Source: Bacteroidota bacterium (lineage in GTDB: Bacteria; Bacteroidota; Bacteroidia; NS11-12g; UBA9320). Taken from it: a DNA stretch of 64,000 bases. Location of the stretch: assembly GCA_016124755.1 (NCBI GenBank), contig WGNA01000021.1:1-64000 (forward strand), written 5' to 3'. Shown here one piece after another: positions 44,439-53,044 of this stretch. Under the pieces are notes generated by a model, which saw nothing but the letters and a program-made list of their open reading frames with translations, did no database searches and was not told the origin of the DNA. The position numbers were made by a program, and so were the translations under genes. The first letter of the stretch is position 1. The number at the start of each line of letters is the position of its first letter.

Positions 44439-45830
44439 ATGAAATATGATGTAACCGTTATCGGATCGGGCCCGGGAGGATATGTGGCGGCAATCCGCTG
44501 TGCTCAACTGGGAATGAAAACCGCCATCGTTGAAAAATACAATACCCTCGGAGGAACATGCCTCAACGTGGGATGCATTCCTTCTAAAGCACTTCTTGAC
44601 AGCTCTGAACATTATCATGCTGCCGCGCATAAGTTCGAAAAACACGGGATTGAAATCACCGGACTGAAAGTAAATCTCGCCCAGATGATGAGCCGCAAAG
44701 ATGGCGTGGTTGAACAAATGACCAAGGGTGTTGATTTTCTGATGAAGAAGAACAAAATCGATGTTTACCGGGGAGTCGGGAGCTTTGTTAATGCCAACCA
44801 GATTTTAGTAAAAGGGGAATCGGATACAACCATTGAAACCGACAAGGTGATTATTGCCACCGGTTCTAAACCGTCTTCGTTGCCGGGAATGGAGATCGAT
44901 AAAAAGAGAGTTATTTCTTCAACCGAAGCGCTGAAACTCACCGAAATTCCAAAACATCTTGTGGTGATAGGTGGCGGCGTAATTGGTATGGAGCTCGGAT
45001 CGGTTTACGGTCGTTTGGGTTCTAAGGTAAGTGTTGTCGAATACATGGATTCCATTATTCCGACAATGGATGCGGATCTCGGTAAAGAACTTCAACGCGT
45101 GATGAAGAAACAGGGATTCGATTTTTACACCGGACACAAGGTTACTTCCGTAACAACCAAAGGAAAAAAGGTTACCATAAAGGCTGAAGGTAAAAAGGGT
45201 GAAGTGGTTTTGGAGGCAGATTACTGTCTGGTCTCTGTTGGCAGAAAACCCTACACCGAAGGTTTAAATCTGGAAGCTGCCGGATTGAAAACTGACGATC
45301 GTGGAAGAATACCGGTTAACGAACATCTGCAAACATCCGTTTCAAATATTTACGCCATCGGTGATGTGGTTCAGGGAGCGATGCTCGCACACAAAGCGGA
45401 AGAAGAAGGAGTTTTTGTGGCGGAATGGATCAATGGTCAGAAACCGCATATCGATTACAATTTAATTCCGGGAGTGGTTTATACCTGGCCGGAAGTTGCG
45501 TCTGTGGGCAAAACCGAAGATGAATTGAAGAAAGGCGGGATTGCTTATAAGACCGGAAAATTTCCTTTTCGGGTTAATGGTCGTGCGGTTGCGGGAATGG
45601 ACATCGACGGTTTTGTAAAGATTCTAGCAGATGAAAAATCCGATGAAATTCTCGGCGTACATATCATCGGGCCCAGAGCGGCAGATCTGATTGCAGAAGC
45701 AGTGGTTGCCATGGAATTCAGAGCAAGTGCAGAAGACATAGCCCGAATTTGCCATGCTCACCCGACAACGAGTGAAGCCACCAAAGAAGCAGCGTTAGCC
45801 GCAACAGCCGATCGGGCACTTCACGTTTAG
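44439..45830 (+). CDS. lpdA: Dihydrolipoyl dehydrogenase (E3)
   Basis: A 463-residue flavoprotein. It has the FAD loop GSGPGGYVAAI, the redox disulfide GGTCLNVGCIPSKALL near residues 43-50, the NAD loop VIGGGVIGMELGSV near 173, the FAD motif YAIGDVVQGAMLAHKA near 305, and the catalytic His-Glu in HAHPTTSEATKEA near 440. It reoxidises the lipoyl groups of E2 proteins such as OdhB (13902) in the TCA cycle. It follows gldH by 22 bases, with no functional link evident. Confidence 0.97.
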   Translation: MKYDVTVIGSGPGGYVAAIRCAQLGMKTAIVEKYNTLGGTCLNVGCIPSKALLDSSEHYHAAAHKFEKHGIEITGLKVNLAQMMSRKDGVVEQMTKGVDFLMKKNKIDVYRGVGSFVNANQILVKGESDTTIETDKVIIATGSKPSSLPGMEIDKKRVISSTEALKLTEIPKHLVVIGGGVIGMELGSVYGRLGSKVSVVEYMDSIIPTMDADLGKELQRVMKKQGFDFYTGHKVTSVTTKGKKVTIKAEGKKGEVVLEADYCLVSVGRKPYTEGLNLEAAGLKTDDRGRIPVNEHLQTSVSNIYAIGDVVQGAMLAHKAEEEGVFVAEWINGQKPHIDYNLIPGVVYTWPEVASVGKTEDELKKGGIAYKTGKFPFRVNGRAVAGMDIDGFVKILADEKSDEILGVHIIGPRAADLIAEAVVAMEFRASAEDIARICHAHPTTSEATKEAALAATADRALHV

Positions 45831-45845
45831 GATACAGGAATCTAT

Positions 45846-45853
45846 TACTTTTG
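45846..45853 (+). promoter_or_regulatory. Candidate -7 box of the 45870 gene
   Basis: TACTTTTG, an exact TAnnTTTG, 16 bases before the ATG. Confidence 0.4.
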
Positions 45854-45869
45854 ATGGGATTGTGATTCC

Positions 45870-46481
45870 ATGAAAGTAAAATCATTTCTAATTTGGATGT
45901 GTCTGGCCGTGTTCGGATCGTCCTTTAGTTCGGCACAGAAAGCTGAAAATCCTTCAGTATTCGCGATTCAGGCGGGTGCCGGTATTGCCGGTGGCGTATA
46001 CCAACCGGGAGGCATAAGTGATGACCGCGACACAGACACTTCTCAGGTTAGCAGAGGAGCTGTATGGATGTTCTCTTACGACTATCTTGTTGGCAAACGG
46101 TTTTCGGTTGGCGGATTAATCGCATCACAATCTTTGGAGGTGAGTTCAAAATTAAAAGCGACGAATACCTCTTCCGAAAACGGACACATTCTGAGGACGT
46201 ATATCGGGTTTCGCGGAAACTGGCATTATGGAAAAAATGATAAAATCGATCTGTACAGTGGTTTTAAAATCGGTATTGTGAATTTTAACACAACACGGGT
46301 CGACAACTTTGTACCATTTCGCGAATCGTACATTGAAGCAAAGAACAATTACTCAAGATTGGCTGTAGGTTTCACACCGATTGCCGCCCGGTTTTTCGTG
46401 TCGGATAATCTCGGAATTAATCTTGAAACCAGCATTGGTGCACCTTCGTTCATTTCCATCGGAATGAATTACAGAATGTGA
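45870..46481 (+). CDS. Small outer-membrane beta-barrel protein
   Basis: A 203-residue protein with a signal peptide (FLIWMCLAVFGSSFSSAQ) and alternating strands throughout (FAIQAGAGIAGGVY, GAVWMFSYDYLVGKRFSVGGLIAS, HILRTYIGFRGNWHYG, KIDLYSGFKIGIVNF, IGMNYRM), ending in an aromatic-rich strand like an eight-stranded barrel. No specific family is recognised. Its stop overlaps the GTG of the WG-repeat gene by four bases. Confidence 0.75.
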   Translation: MKVKSFLIWMCLAVFGSSFSSAQKAENPSVFAIQAGAGIAGGVYQPGGISDDRDTDTSQVSRGAVWMFSYDYLVGKRFSVGGLIASQSLEVSSKLKATNTSSENGHILRTYIGFRGNWHYGKNDKIDLYSGFKIGIVNFNTTRVDNFVPFRESYIEAKNNYSRLAVGFTPIAARFFVSDNLGINLETSIGAPSFISIGMNYRM

Positions 46482-47101
46482 TTCTCAGAAAAATTGCTTT
46501 TGGATTTGCGTTCGCATTTTTATTTACAGATTCGACGCGTTCTCAAAATGTTAAATTTTCCGATACATCAAATCGGATGGCTTTGGTAAGTCCTTCGGGT
46601 AAGTTTACCGGATTCGAATTCACAGAGATTTCTTCATTTTCGGAAGGGAAATGTTTTATCAATAAAGGTGAACTGTATGCATTTGCCGATTCCGGTTTAA
46701 CGCTACTAACCGAATATGTTTATGCAATTGTTTCGGGTTATAAAAATGGATTCGCCATTGTATCGAGAGATTCGGTTCATTATGGTTTTATCGATTCGGC
46801 AGGTTCTGAAATCTGTGAATTGAAATACGAAGCAGTAAAATCCTTTAAACGCGGATTCGCCCCGGTTTCAATTCAGAACAAATGGGGATTAATAAACGAT
46901 TCCGGTAAATTAGTTTATGGTTGTGAACTCGATTATCCTCCGAACATTTTAAACAATGGATTGATTCTTATTATCCGCAATTCGAAATGGGCGGTGCTCA
47001 ATAACGACCTTTCTTTTTTCAGAGAATTTCAATACGATTTTATTCTTCCATCCGGTGAGGCGTGGCTGGGAAGAGAAAAGCAGATTTTATGGAATAAATA
47101 G
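46478..47101 (+). CDS. WG-repeat secreted protein
   Basis: The 207-residue protein starts at GTG 46478, overlapping the preceding stop as GTGA. A signal peptide (IAFGFAFAFLFTDSTRSQ) is followed by WG-type repeats: FTEISSFSEGKCFINKGELYAF, YVYAIVSGYKNGFAIVSRDSVHYGFIDSAG, YEAVKSFKRGFAPVSIQNKWGLINDSGKLV. The family's function is unknown; it is probably periplasmic and made together with the barrel protein. Confidence 0.78.
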   Translation: MILRKIAFGFAFAFLFTDSTRSQNVKFSDTSNRMALVSPSGKFTGFEFTEISSFSEGKCFINKGELYAFADSGLTLLTEYVYAIVSGYKNGFAIVSRDSVHYGFIDSAGSEICELKYEAVKSFKRGFAPVSIQNKWGLINDSGKLVYGCELDYPPNILNNGLILIIRNSKWAVLNNDLSFFREFQYDFILPSGEAWLGREKQILWNK

Positions 47102-47129
47102 ATTTTCAATCAGGCTAATTTCCTTGGAT

Positions 47130-47137
47130 TAATTTTG
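47130..47137 (+). promoter_or_regulatory. kynU: Candidate -7 box of kynU
   Basis: TAATTTTG followed by CC, an exact TAnnTTTG, only four bases before the ATG at 47142. If used, the mRNA is effectively leaderless. Confidence 0.4.
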
Positions 47138-47141
47138 CCCG

Positions 47142-48401
47142 ATGCAATGGGAAAATACTCGACAATTTGCGCTAAAGCAGGATGAAGCGGATGAATTAAA
47201 AACTTACCGACAAAGATTTTTTATTCCGCAACACAATGGAATCGACTGTGTTTATTTAACCGGTAACAGTTTGGGTTTGCAGCCAAAAACGGTACGGGAA
47301 AAACTACAGCAAGAACTTGATGACTGGGCGGAGTTTGGAGTCGAAGGGCATTTCGAAGGCCAGAATCCATGGTTTCACTACCACAAATTTTCAACAGAAT
47401 CGGTAGCGAGAATCGTTGGGGCCAAACCTGTTGAGGTTGTCGTAATGAACAACCTCACCGTAAATCTACATTTAATGATGGTCTCCTTTTATCGGCCATC
47501 CGGAAGCCGGTATAAAATCGTAATGGAAGCCGGAGCTTTCCCTTCCGACCAATACGCAATGGAGTCACAGGTGAAGTTTCATGGTTACGAATACGACGAT
47601 GCAGTAATTGAAATAAAACCCAGACCCGGAGAAAACGCGCTGCGAAATGAAGATATACTGCAGGTGATTCGTGATAACGGAGATTCGATTGCTCTGGTGA
47701 TGTTCAGCGGAGTTCAGTACTATACCGGTCAGGCTTTTAACATAAAAGAAATAACAATAACTGCTCATGAAGTGGGTGCCAATGCCGGATTTGATCTCGC
47801 ACACGCTGCCGGAAATTTGGAATTATCACTACACGACTGGGATGTGGATTTCGCGGTGTGGTGCAGTTATAAATATCTGAACTCTGGTCCGGGTGGAGTT
47901 TCCGGTGCTTTTGTTCACGAAAGACATTCGAACAATCCTGATTTGCCAAGATTTGCGGGTTGGTGGGGACACAAAGAATCGGATCGCTTTTTAATGAAAC
48001 GCGGATTTATTCCGGAATCAGGAGCTGCCGGTTGGCAATTGAGTAACGCGCCGGTATTAACCATGGCTGCACATCGTGCTTCCCTCGATATTTTCGACGA
48101 GGTGAACATGGCACAACTCAACCGAAAATCCGTTCGATTAAACGCTTATTTGGAGTATGTGGTTTTAGAATCAGTCAGGTCGAATCCAAAACTTTCGTTC
48201 ACGATCATTACCCCAGAAGACCGGGGATGTCAGCTCAGTGTGTTAACCGGAGAAAATGGAAAATCCCTTTTTGATCATCTTACGGAAAATGGCATAATCG
48301 CAGATTGGCGCGAACCGAATGTGATTCGTATGGCACCGGTTCCTTTGTACAATTCTTTTGAAGACATACATCGATTCGGAGAAGTTTTGAAATCATTTTA
48401 G
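47142..48401 (+). CDS. kynU: Kynureninase
   Basis: A 419-residue PLP enzyme that cleaves kynurenine to anthranilate and alanine (or hydroxykynurenine in NAD synthesis). Family landmarks: YLTGNSLGLQPKTVREKL near 34-51, FPSDQYAMES near 134, GFDLAHAAGN with the PLP-pocket Asp near 218, and WCSYKYLNSGPGG near 245 with the PLP lysine. HERHSN, RFAGWWGH and FIPESGAAGWQLSN follow as expected. No other kynurenine pathway gene is in the window. Confidence 0.95.
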   Translation: MQWENTRQFALKQDEADELKTYRQRFFIPQHNGIDCVYLTGNSLGLQPKTVREKLQQELDDWAEFGVEGHFEGQNPWFHYHKFSTESVARIVGAKPVEVVVMNNLTVNLHLMMVSFYRPSGSRYKIVMEAGAFPSDQYAMESQVKFHGYEYDDAVIEIKPRPGENALRNEDILQVIRDNGDSIALVMFSGVQYYTGQAFNIKEITITAHEVGANAGFDLAHAAGNLELSLHDWDVDFAVWCSYKYLNSGPGGVSGAFVHERHSNNPDLPRFAGWWGHKESDRFLMKRGFIPESGAAGWQLSNAPVLTMAAHRASLDIFDEVNMAQLNRKSVRLNAYLEYVVLESVRSNPKLSFTIITPEDRGCQLSVLTGENGKSLFDHLTENGIIADWREPNVIRMAPVPLYNSFEDIHRFGEVLKSF

Positions 48402-48415
48402 AACTGTAAAGCACA

Positions 48416-49345
48416 ATGGCAAGAGAGTTCAGACAATCGGGATTCAGCAACCGTGCGGAGAATGAAGGTCACCGCTTGATCAACAAAGACGGAAGTTTTA
48501 ATGTTGAGAAAACCGGATTGCGATTCTTTGAGCGGTTTAGCCTGTTTCACTGGTTAATTCATCTCTCTCTTCTCCGGTTCGTAAGTATTCTGTTCGCAAC
48601 TTATCTTGTTGTGAATGCAATTTTTGCGATAATCTATATGTTGTGCGGACCGGAGGCGATCAGTGGTCCAATACCGGAAACCTCATCCGAAAATTTTTTG
48701 CATGCATTCTTTTTTAGTACGCAAACTTTGACCACTGTCGGTTACGGATCTCTTTATCCGATAAGCAAGGCCGCTTCTCTGGTGGCTTCGGTTGAAGCCT
48801 TTCTGGGTTTGCTCGGATTTGCCATGGCCACCGGTTTATTGTATGGAAGATTTTCAAGACCCAAAGCGCGAATCCTGTTTAGTAACCGGGCACTCATTGC
48901 GCCGTATCGCGATGGTAAAGGTCTGATGATTCGTTTGGCGAACGCGAAGGAAAGTCAGATTACAAACCTTTCGGTAATCATGACATATTCAGAATTGTGG
49001 AACGAAGACGGCGAAATCAAAAGAAAGTTTTTTGCCCTTGATTTAGAAATACAGGAGATCTCTGCATTGGTTACTTCCTGGACTTTGGTTCATCCGGTTA
49101 ATGAAGACAGCCCGCTTTGGGACATCAGTGAAGAAAAACTCAAAAACAAAAAATCAGAAATTATTATTCATCTGCGCGGGTACGATGAAACCTATTCTCA
49201 GATTGTTCAGACCCGGGCGTCGTTTACTTCCGATGAGATAATTCTCAATGCTCGTTTCCGAAAAATCCTCGGTCATAACGAAGAAGGAAAAGCGACCATT
49301 GATTTAAGTACGTTGAGTGATTTCGAAGTGGTTTCGGTATCCTGA
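48416..49345 (+). CDS. KirBac-type inward-rectifier potassium channel
   Basis: A 309-residue bacterial Kir homologue. It has a cytoplasmic N-terminus with a slide-helix-like FSLFHWLIHLS, the outer helix (FVSILFATYLVVNAIFAIIYML), the pore helix and filter FFFSTQTLTTVGYG (T107-G111), the inner helix (EAFLGLLGFAMATGLLYGRFSRP) and a large C-terminal Ig-like cytoplasmic domain (ILFSNRALIAPYRDGKGLMIRLAN). It should conduct K+. It starts 14 bases after kynU and ends with a terminator. Confidence 0.92.
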   Translation: MAREFRQSGFSNRAENEGHRLINKDGSFNVEKTGLRFFERFSLFHWLIHLSLLRFVSILFATYLVVNAIFAIIYMLCGPEAISGPIPETSSENFLHAFFFSTQTLTTVGYGSLYPISKAASLVASVEAFLGLLGFAMATGLLYGRFSRPKARILFSNRALIAPYRDGKGLMIRLANAKESQITNLSVIMTYSELWNEDGEIKRKFFALDLEIQEISALVTSWTLVHPVNEDSPLWDISEEKLKNKKSEIIIHLRGYDETYSQIVQTRASFTSDEIILNARFRKILGHNEEGKATIDLSTLSDFEVVSVS

Positions 49346-49365
49346 TCCGGAAATTTTATAAATCA

Positions 49366-49392
49366 AAAAGTCCGGCACAAGACCGGACTTTT
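49366..49392 (+). terminator. Rho-independent terminator
   Basis: AAAAGTCCGG (49366-49375) and CCGGACTTTT (49383-49392) form a ten-pair stem over a seven-base loop, with its own T-rich arm. It ends the kynU-channel transcript and is symmetrical enough to act on both strands. Confidence 0.82.
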
Positions 49393-49403
49393 CGGAACTA
49401 AAA

Positions 49404-49530
49404 TTACTAACCATGCTTATCTGATGATAAGATCTTTTATGATGAATTACTTCATCGACACGTCTGTAAGATTAGGCTGAAAGGACAAGGTCTCTGGATC
49501 AGCACATGGTCAATCTTTAGTAGTTAGTAG
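49404..49530 (+). ncRNA. Candidate structured RNA between the channel gene and mfd
   Basis: A 280-base gap with no gene holds a nested set of helices: a closing stem TACTAAC/GTTAGTA (49405-49411, 49523-49529); hairpin CTTATC-TGAT-GATAAG (49416-49431); hairpin GATGAA-TTAC-TTCATC (49441-49456); and an arm AAGATT/AATCTT (49468-49473, 49512-49517) enclosing GCTGA/TCAGC (49476-49480, 49499-49503). Together they resemble a multi-branched junction. I do not match it to a known RNA family, no promoter is clear, and the strand is uncertain; chance pairing in AT-rich DNA is possible. Confidence 0.3.
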
Positions 49531-49625
49531 TTCAAATGTAATTCGAAAAATTAAAAATTAAAGAAAATTTTTTCTGATGCAGATCTTAAAATTAAATGTG
49601 ATCGGGTTCTTAAAAATGAATTCTC

Positions 49626-52600
49626 TTATTTTACAAGCAATTGCAGGCATTGAGTGAAGTCCCGGATGTCCTGAAAATTTTTTTCCGTGACTAATAAAAG
49701 TTGATTCGTTTTTTGTTTCAGACTAAAAATATCAGCATGTTCACCAACCTTCGCCACTATTTTTCCGAATCGTTCCGACTGATAATAGCGCTGATCATTT
49801 TCATTCGGGAAATAACCGATGAGCTTACCCATTTTGATCCGGATTTTCCCGAAGCCAAGTTCGTTCCCCAGAAATTTCAAACGCATACTATAAATGAGAT
49901 CGGCCACCGCTTTTGGTAACGGACCAAATCTGTCTTTGAGCGAATCGCGGAATTGGATCAAACCTTCTTCGGTTTCAATTCTCGAAAGTTCCGTATATAA
50001 ATTCAACCTCTCCGCAATGTTCGAAACATACGCGTCGGGAATCATAATGTCGAGGTCGGTTTCTACCTGACAATCCTCGGCCGACTGAAACTCCTCTTCA
50101 AAAACATCTTTGAATTCTTCTTCCCGAAGTTCCTTCACCGCTTCATCCAGAATTTTATGGTACATGTCAAAACCGATTTCGGAAATGAAACCGCTCTGTT
50201 CTCCGCCCAACAAATTTCCGGCGCCCCGAATATCCAAATCGCGCATGGCCACATTAAATCCGCTGCCGAGATCCGAAAATTCTTCAATAGCGTGAAGTCT
50301 TCTTTTTGCATCGTCGGTTAACATGTGAAATGGCGGAGCGATCAGATAACAGAATGCTTTTTTATTACTTCTCCCAACACGACCCCGCATCTGATGTAAA
50401 TCACTCAAACCAAAAAACTGAGCGTTGTTTACCAGAATTGTATTGGCATTCGGAATGTCGAGACCGCTTTCAATAATGGTGGTTGAAACCAAAACATCGT
50501 ACTCACCTTCGATAAACCGGAGCATAACATTTTCCAATTCATCGCCCGGCATTTGTCCATGACCCACAACCACTTTAGCCTCCGGACAAGCATCTGCAAT
50601 CATCGAAGCGAGATCGTAAATATCCTTAATCCGGTTGTGCACCACGAAGACCTGGCCGCCCCGTTTTAATTCATTTTCGACAGCATGCTTAAAAACATCC
50701 GGACTAAAAACCTGAAGAGAAGTCTGAATAGGTTGACGGTTTGGAGGAGGCGTATTAATTACAGACAAGTCGCGCGCACCCATTAATGAAAAATGCAGTG
50801 TTCTCGGAATCGGCGTTGCTGTGAGAGTTAATGTATCAACATTAGCCCGAAGCTTTTTGAGCTTTTCTTTCGCACCAACTCCAAACTTTTGTTCCTCATC
50901 AATAATGAGCAGACCCAAATCCTGAAATTTGATTTTATCACTCAGAATTTTATGCGTTCCGATGAAGATATCGGTCTTTCCCTCGGCCAGATCTTTCAAC
51001 GACTGACTTTGTTGCTTCGCCGTTCTGAACCGGTTTATGTAATCGACATTGCACGGAAAACCATCAAGCCGGTCTTTAAAAGTATGATAATGTTGCTGGG
51101 CTAAAATGGTTGTCGGTACCAAAACAGCCACCTGTTTATTATCGCAAACTGCCTTGAATGCAGCCCGCAGAGCAACTTCCGTTTTCCCGAAACCAACATC
51201 GCCGCAAACCAGTCTGTCCATCGGATGGTCAGACATCATATCGCGCTTTACATCTTCAGTTGCTTTGCTCTGATCCGGCGTGTCTTCGTACAGAAAGCTC
51301 GCTTCCAGTTCGGTCTGCAAATAATTGTCAGGAGCAAACCGGAATCCGGGTTGAGCCTTTCGCTGAGCGTACAGTTTAATGAGATCGCGGGCAATATCTT
51401 TAACCTGTTTTTTAGTCTTCTTCTTAAGATTCGTCCAGGCTTCTGATCCGAGTTTGTTGATCTTCGGAGTAAAACCTTCCTTGCCCGTATAACGACTGAT
51501 TTTATGAAGAGCTCCGATATTCACATACAGTAAATCGTTGTTGCTGTATGAAATCCGGACCGCTTCCTGAATTCGTCCGCCCATCTCAATTTTCTGCAAT
51601 CCTTCGAACCTTCCAACTCCATGATCGACATGAACGATGTAATCGCCGGGTTTCAGATTTCCGAGTTCGCGTAAAGTGAGCGCCTGATTTTTAGAAAAGC
51701 GCTGTTTGCTCTTGTATTGATAATGCCGACCGAAAATCTGATGTTCGGTGTACAGTGCTAATGAAAATTCTTTGTCGATGAAACCTTCGCTCAAACCCAG
51801 ATAAACCGGCGTGAATTTTACGTTAGCTCCGAGATCTTCGAAAATGCTTTCGAGTCGCTCGATCTGTTTGCTGGTTTCCGAAAAAATGTGTTGATCGAAA
51901 CCCAATCGCGACTGTTCCTGAAGGTGTTCAATCAGTAGTTTAAAATTCTTTCCGAAAGTTGATTGCGCAGTCTGATTGAATTTTAGTTCGGTTCGGTTCC
52001 GGAAATGCGGCGATCCTCCCAATTCTATTCCCGACAATTTTGAAAGTTTGTCTTTCACTTCATCGGTCGACATAAAGAAATCCGAATTTTCTTCTGTTAC
52101 TCCGGCAGAAAGAAGATCGAAAGATTCGTGCAAACGATTTCCGACAAACACAACATCTTCCGGGAGGTGATGAAACAAACTCACACGGTTTCCGGCAACA
52201 GACTCGTGTTGGATATTCGGAACAACCGAGGTGAATTTTAATTCGGTCACCGATAACTGAGTAATCGGATCAAACTGCCTTATCGATTCGATGTGTCGTC
52301 CGTCGAGTTCAATCCGCAGTGGCAGGTCGTGGGCAAAACTGAAAATATCGATGATGCCGCCGCGAATGGAATAATGGCCGGGTTCGTACACAAAATCTTC
52401 CCGGGAAAAGGCGAACGTGTTGAGTACTTCCATCATAAATTCGATGTCGAGTACTTCCCCTACCTGAATCTGAAACTGGTTTTTCTCTAACTCTTCTCGG
52501 TCGATTACTTTTTCGGCCAACGACTCAGCTCGACAAACCAAAACCAACGGTTCCGATCTTTTCCGGAGTCGGAGAATCAACTCAGATCGCTGCTGAATGG

Positions 52601-52901
52601 CATTGTTGTCGGGCGTATCCGTTTCAAAAGATTTGCGGAACGAAGGCGGTAAAAGAGCCGCGTGATTCGAACCGAGAATATTTGAAATATCCTGAAAATT
52701 ATACTGAGCCTCTTCGTCTTCATTACAAATAAAAACAACGCTTCTCCCGGTTTCGGTAAAAATGAGGGAAGCTAAAAAGGCTTTGAAAGATCCTGAAATT
52801 CCGGCAATATGAATGTGGCTCCCTTTGGTTTCAAGGGTTTTTATCATTTCCCGGATTTGAGAAGTCTGACTGTAAAAACTGAGAATTTCCCGGGTATTCA
52901 A
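49626..52901 (-). CDS. mfd: Mfd, transcription-repair coupling factor
   Basis: The 1091-residue protein carries the full Mfd layout: an N-terminal UvrB-like part (GSFKAFLASLIF, HYSIRGGIIDIFS), the RNA polymerase-interaction (CarD-like) domain LKPGDYIVHVDHGVGRFEGLQ near 415-435, the translocase with GDVGFGKTEVALRAAFKA near 568, DEEQKFGV, TATPIPRTL, and QMRGRVGRSNKKA, and a C-terminal TRCF domain. It removes stalled RNA polymerase and recruits UvrA. A TAAATTTG box precedes it; no terminator is obvious downstream. Confidence 0.97.
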   Translation of the reverse strand: MNTREILSFYSQTSQIREMIKTLETKGSHIHIAGISGSFKAFLASLIFTETGRSVVFICNEDEEAQYNFQDISNILGSNHAALLPPSFRKSFETDTPDNNAIQQRSELILRLRKRSEPLVLVCRAESLAEKVIDREELEKNQFQIQVGEVLDIEFMMEVLNTFAFSREDFVYEPGHYSIRGGIIDIFSFAHDLPLRIELDGRHIESIRQFDPITQLSVTELKFTSVVPNIQHESVAGNRVSLFHHLPEDVVFVGNRLHESFDLLSAGVTEENSDFFMSTDEVKDKLSKLSGIELGGSPHFRNRTELKFNQTAQSTFGKNFKLLIEHLQEQSRLGFDQHIFSETSKQIERLESIFEDLGANVKFTPVYLGLSEGFIDKEFSLALYTEHQIFGRHYQYKSKQRFSKNQALTLRELGNLKPGDYIVHVDHGVGRFEGLQKIEMGGRIQEAVRISYSNNDLLYVNIGALHKISRYTGKEGFTPKINKLGSEAWTNLKKKTKKQVKDIARDLIKLYAQRKAQPGFRFAPDNYLQTELEASFLYEDTPDQSKATEDVKRDMMSDHPMDRLVCGDVGFGKTEVALRAAFKAVCDNKQVAVLVPTTILAQQHYHTFKDRLDGFPCNVDYINRFRTAKQQSQSLKDLAEGKTDIFIGTHKILSDKIKFQDLGLLIIDEEQKFGVGAKEKLKKLRANVDTLTLTATPIPRTLHFSLMGARDLSVINTPPPNRQPIQTSLQVFSPDVFKHAVENELKRGGQVFVVHNRIKDIYDLASMIADACPEAKVVVGHGQMPGDELENVMLRFIEGEYDVLVSTTIIESGLDIPNANTILVNNAQFFGLSDLHQMRGRVGRSNKKAFCYLIAPPFHMLTDDAKRRLHAIEEFSDLGSGFNVAMRDLDIRGAGNLLGGEQSGFISEIGFDMYHKILDEAVKELREEEFKDVFEEEFQSAEDCQVETDLDIMIPDAYVSNIAERLNLYTELSRIETEEGLIQFRDSLKDRFGPLPKAVADLIYSMRLKFLGNELGFGKIRIKMGKLIGYFPNENDQRYYQSERFGKIVAKVGEHADIFSLKQKTNQLLLVTEKNFQDIRDFTQCLQLLVK

Positions 52902-52920
52902 ACCTCTGTAAATTGGGTGG

Positions 52921-52928
52921 CAAATTTA
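52921..52928 (-). promoter_or_regulatory. mfd: Candidate -7 box of mfd
   Basis: Minus strand TAAATTTG followed by CCACCC, 19 bases before the mfd ATG; the same 14-base string precedes odhB. Confidence 0.45.
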
Positions 52929-53031
52929 AACCGATCACAAAACGATTTTGTTTGAACTATAAAATCATGATGTGAAATGATGAACTTCTTTCACTTCACA
53001 ATTAATGAACATCAATCTGTTTTGTTTAAAA

Positions 53032-53039
53032 TAAATTTG
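53032..53039 (+). promoter_or_regulatory. Candidate -7 box of the DnaQ/GIY-YIG gene
   Basis: TAAATTTG, an exact TAnnTTTG, ends five bases before the ATG at 53045, which predicts a leaderless or nearly leaderless mRNA. Confidence 0.42.
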
Positions 53040-53044
53040 AATCC

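Noticed and set aside
49404-49530. Known RNAs (SRP RNA, 6S RNA, tmRNA, RNase P) at the candidate structured RNA
   Set aside because: The SRP GGAAGCAGCC-type loop, tmRNA ends and RNase P core are not seen, so I left it unnamed.
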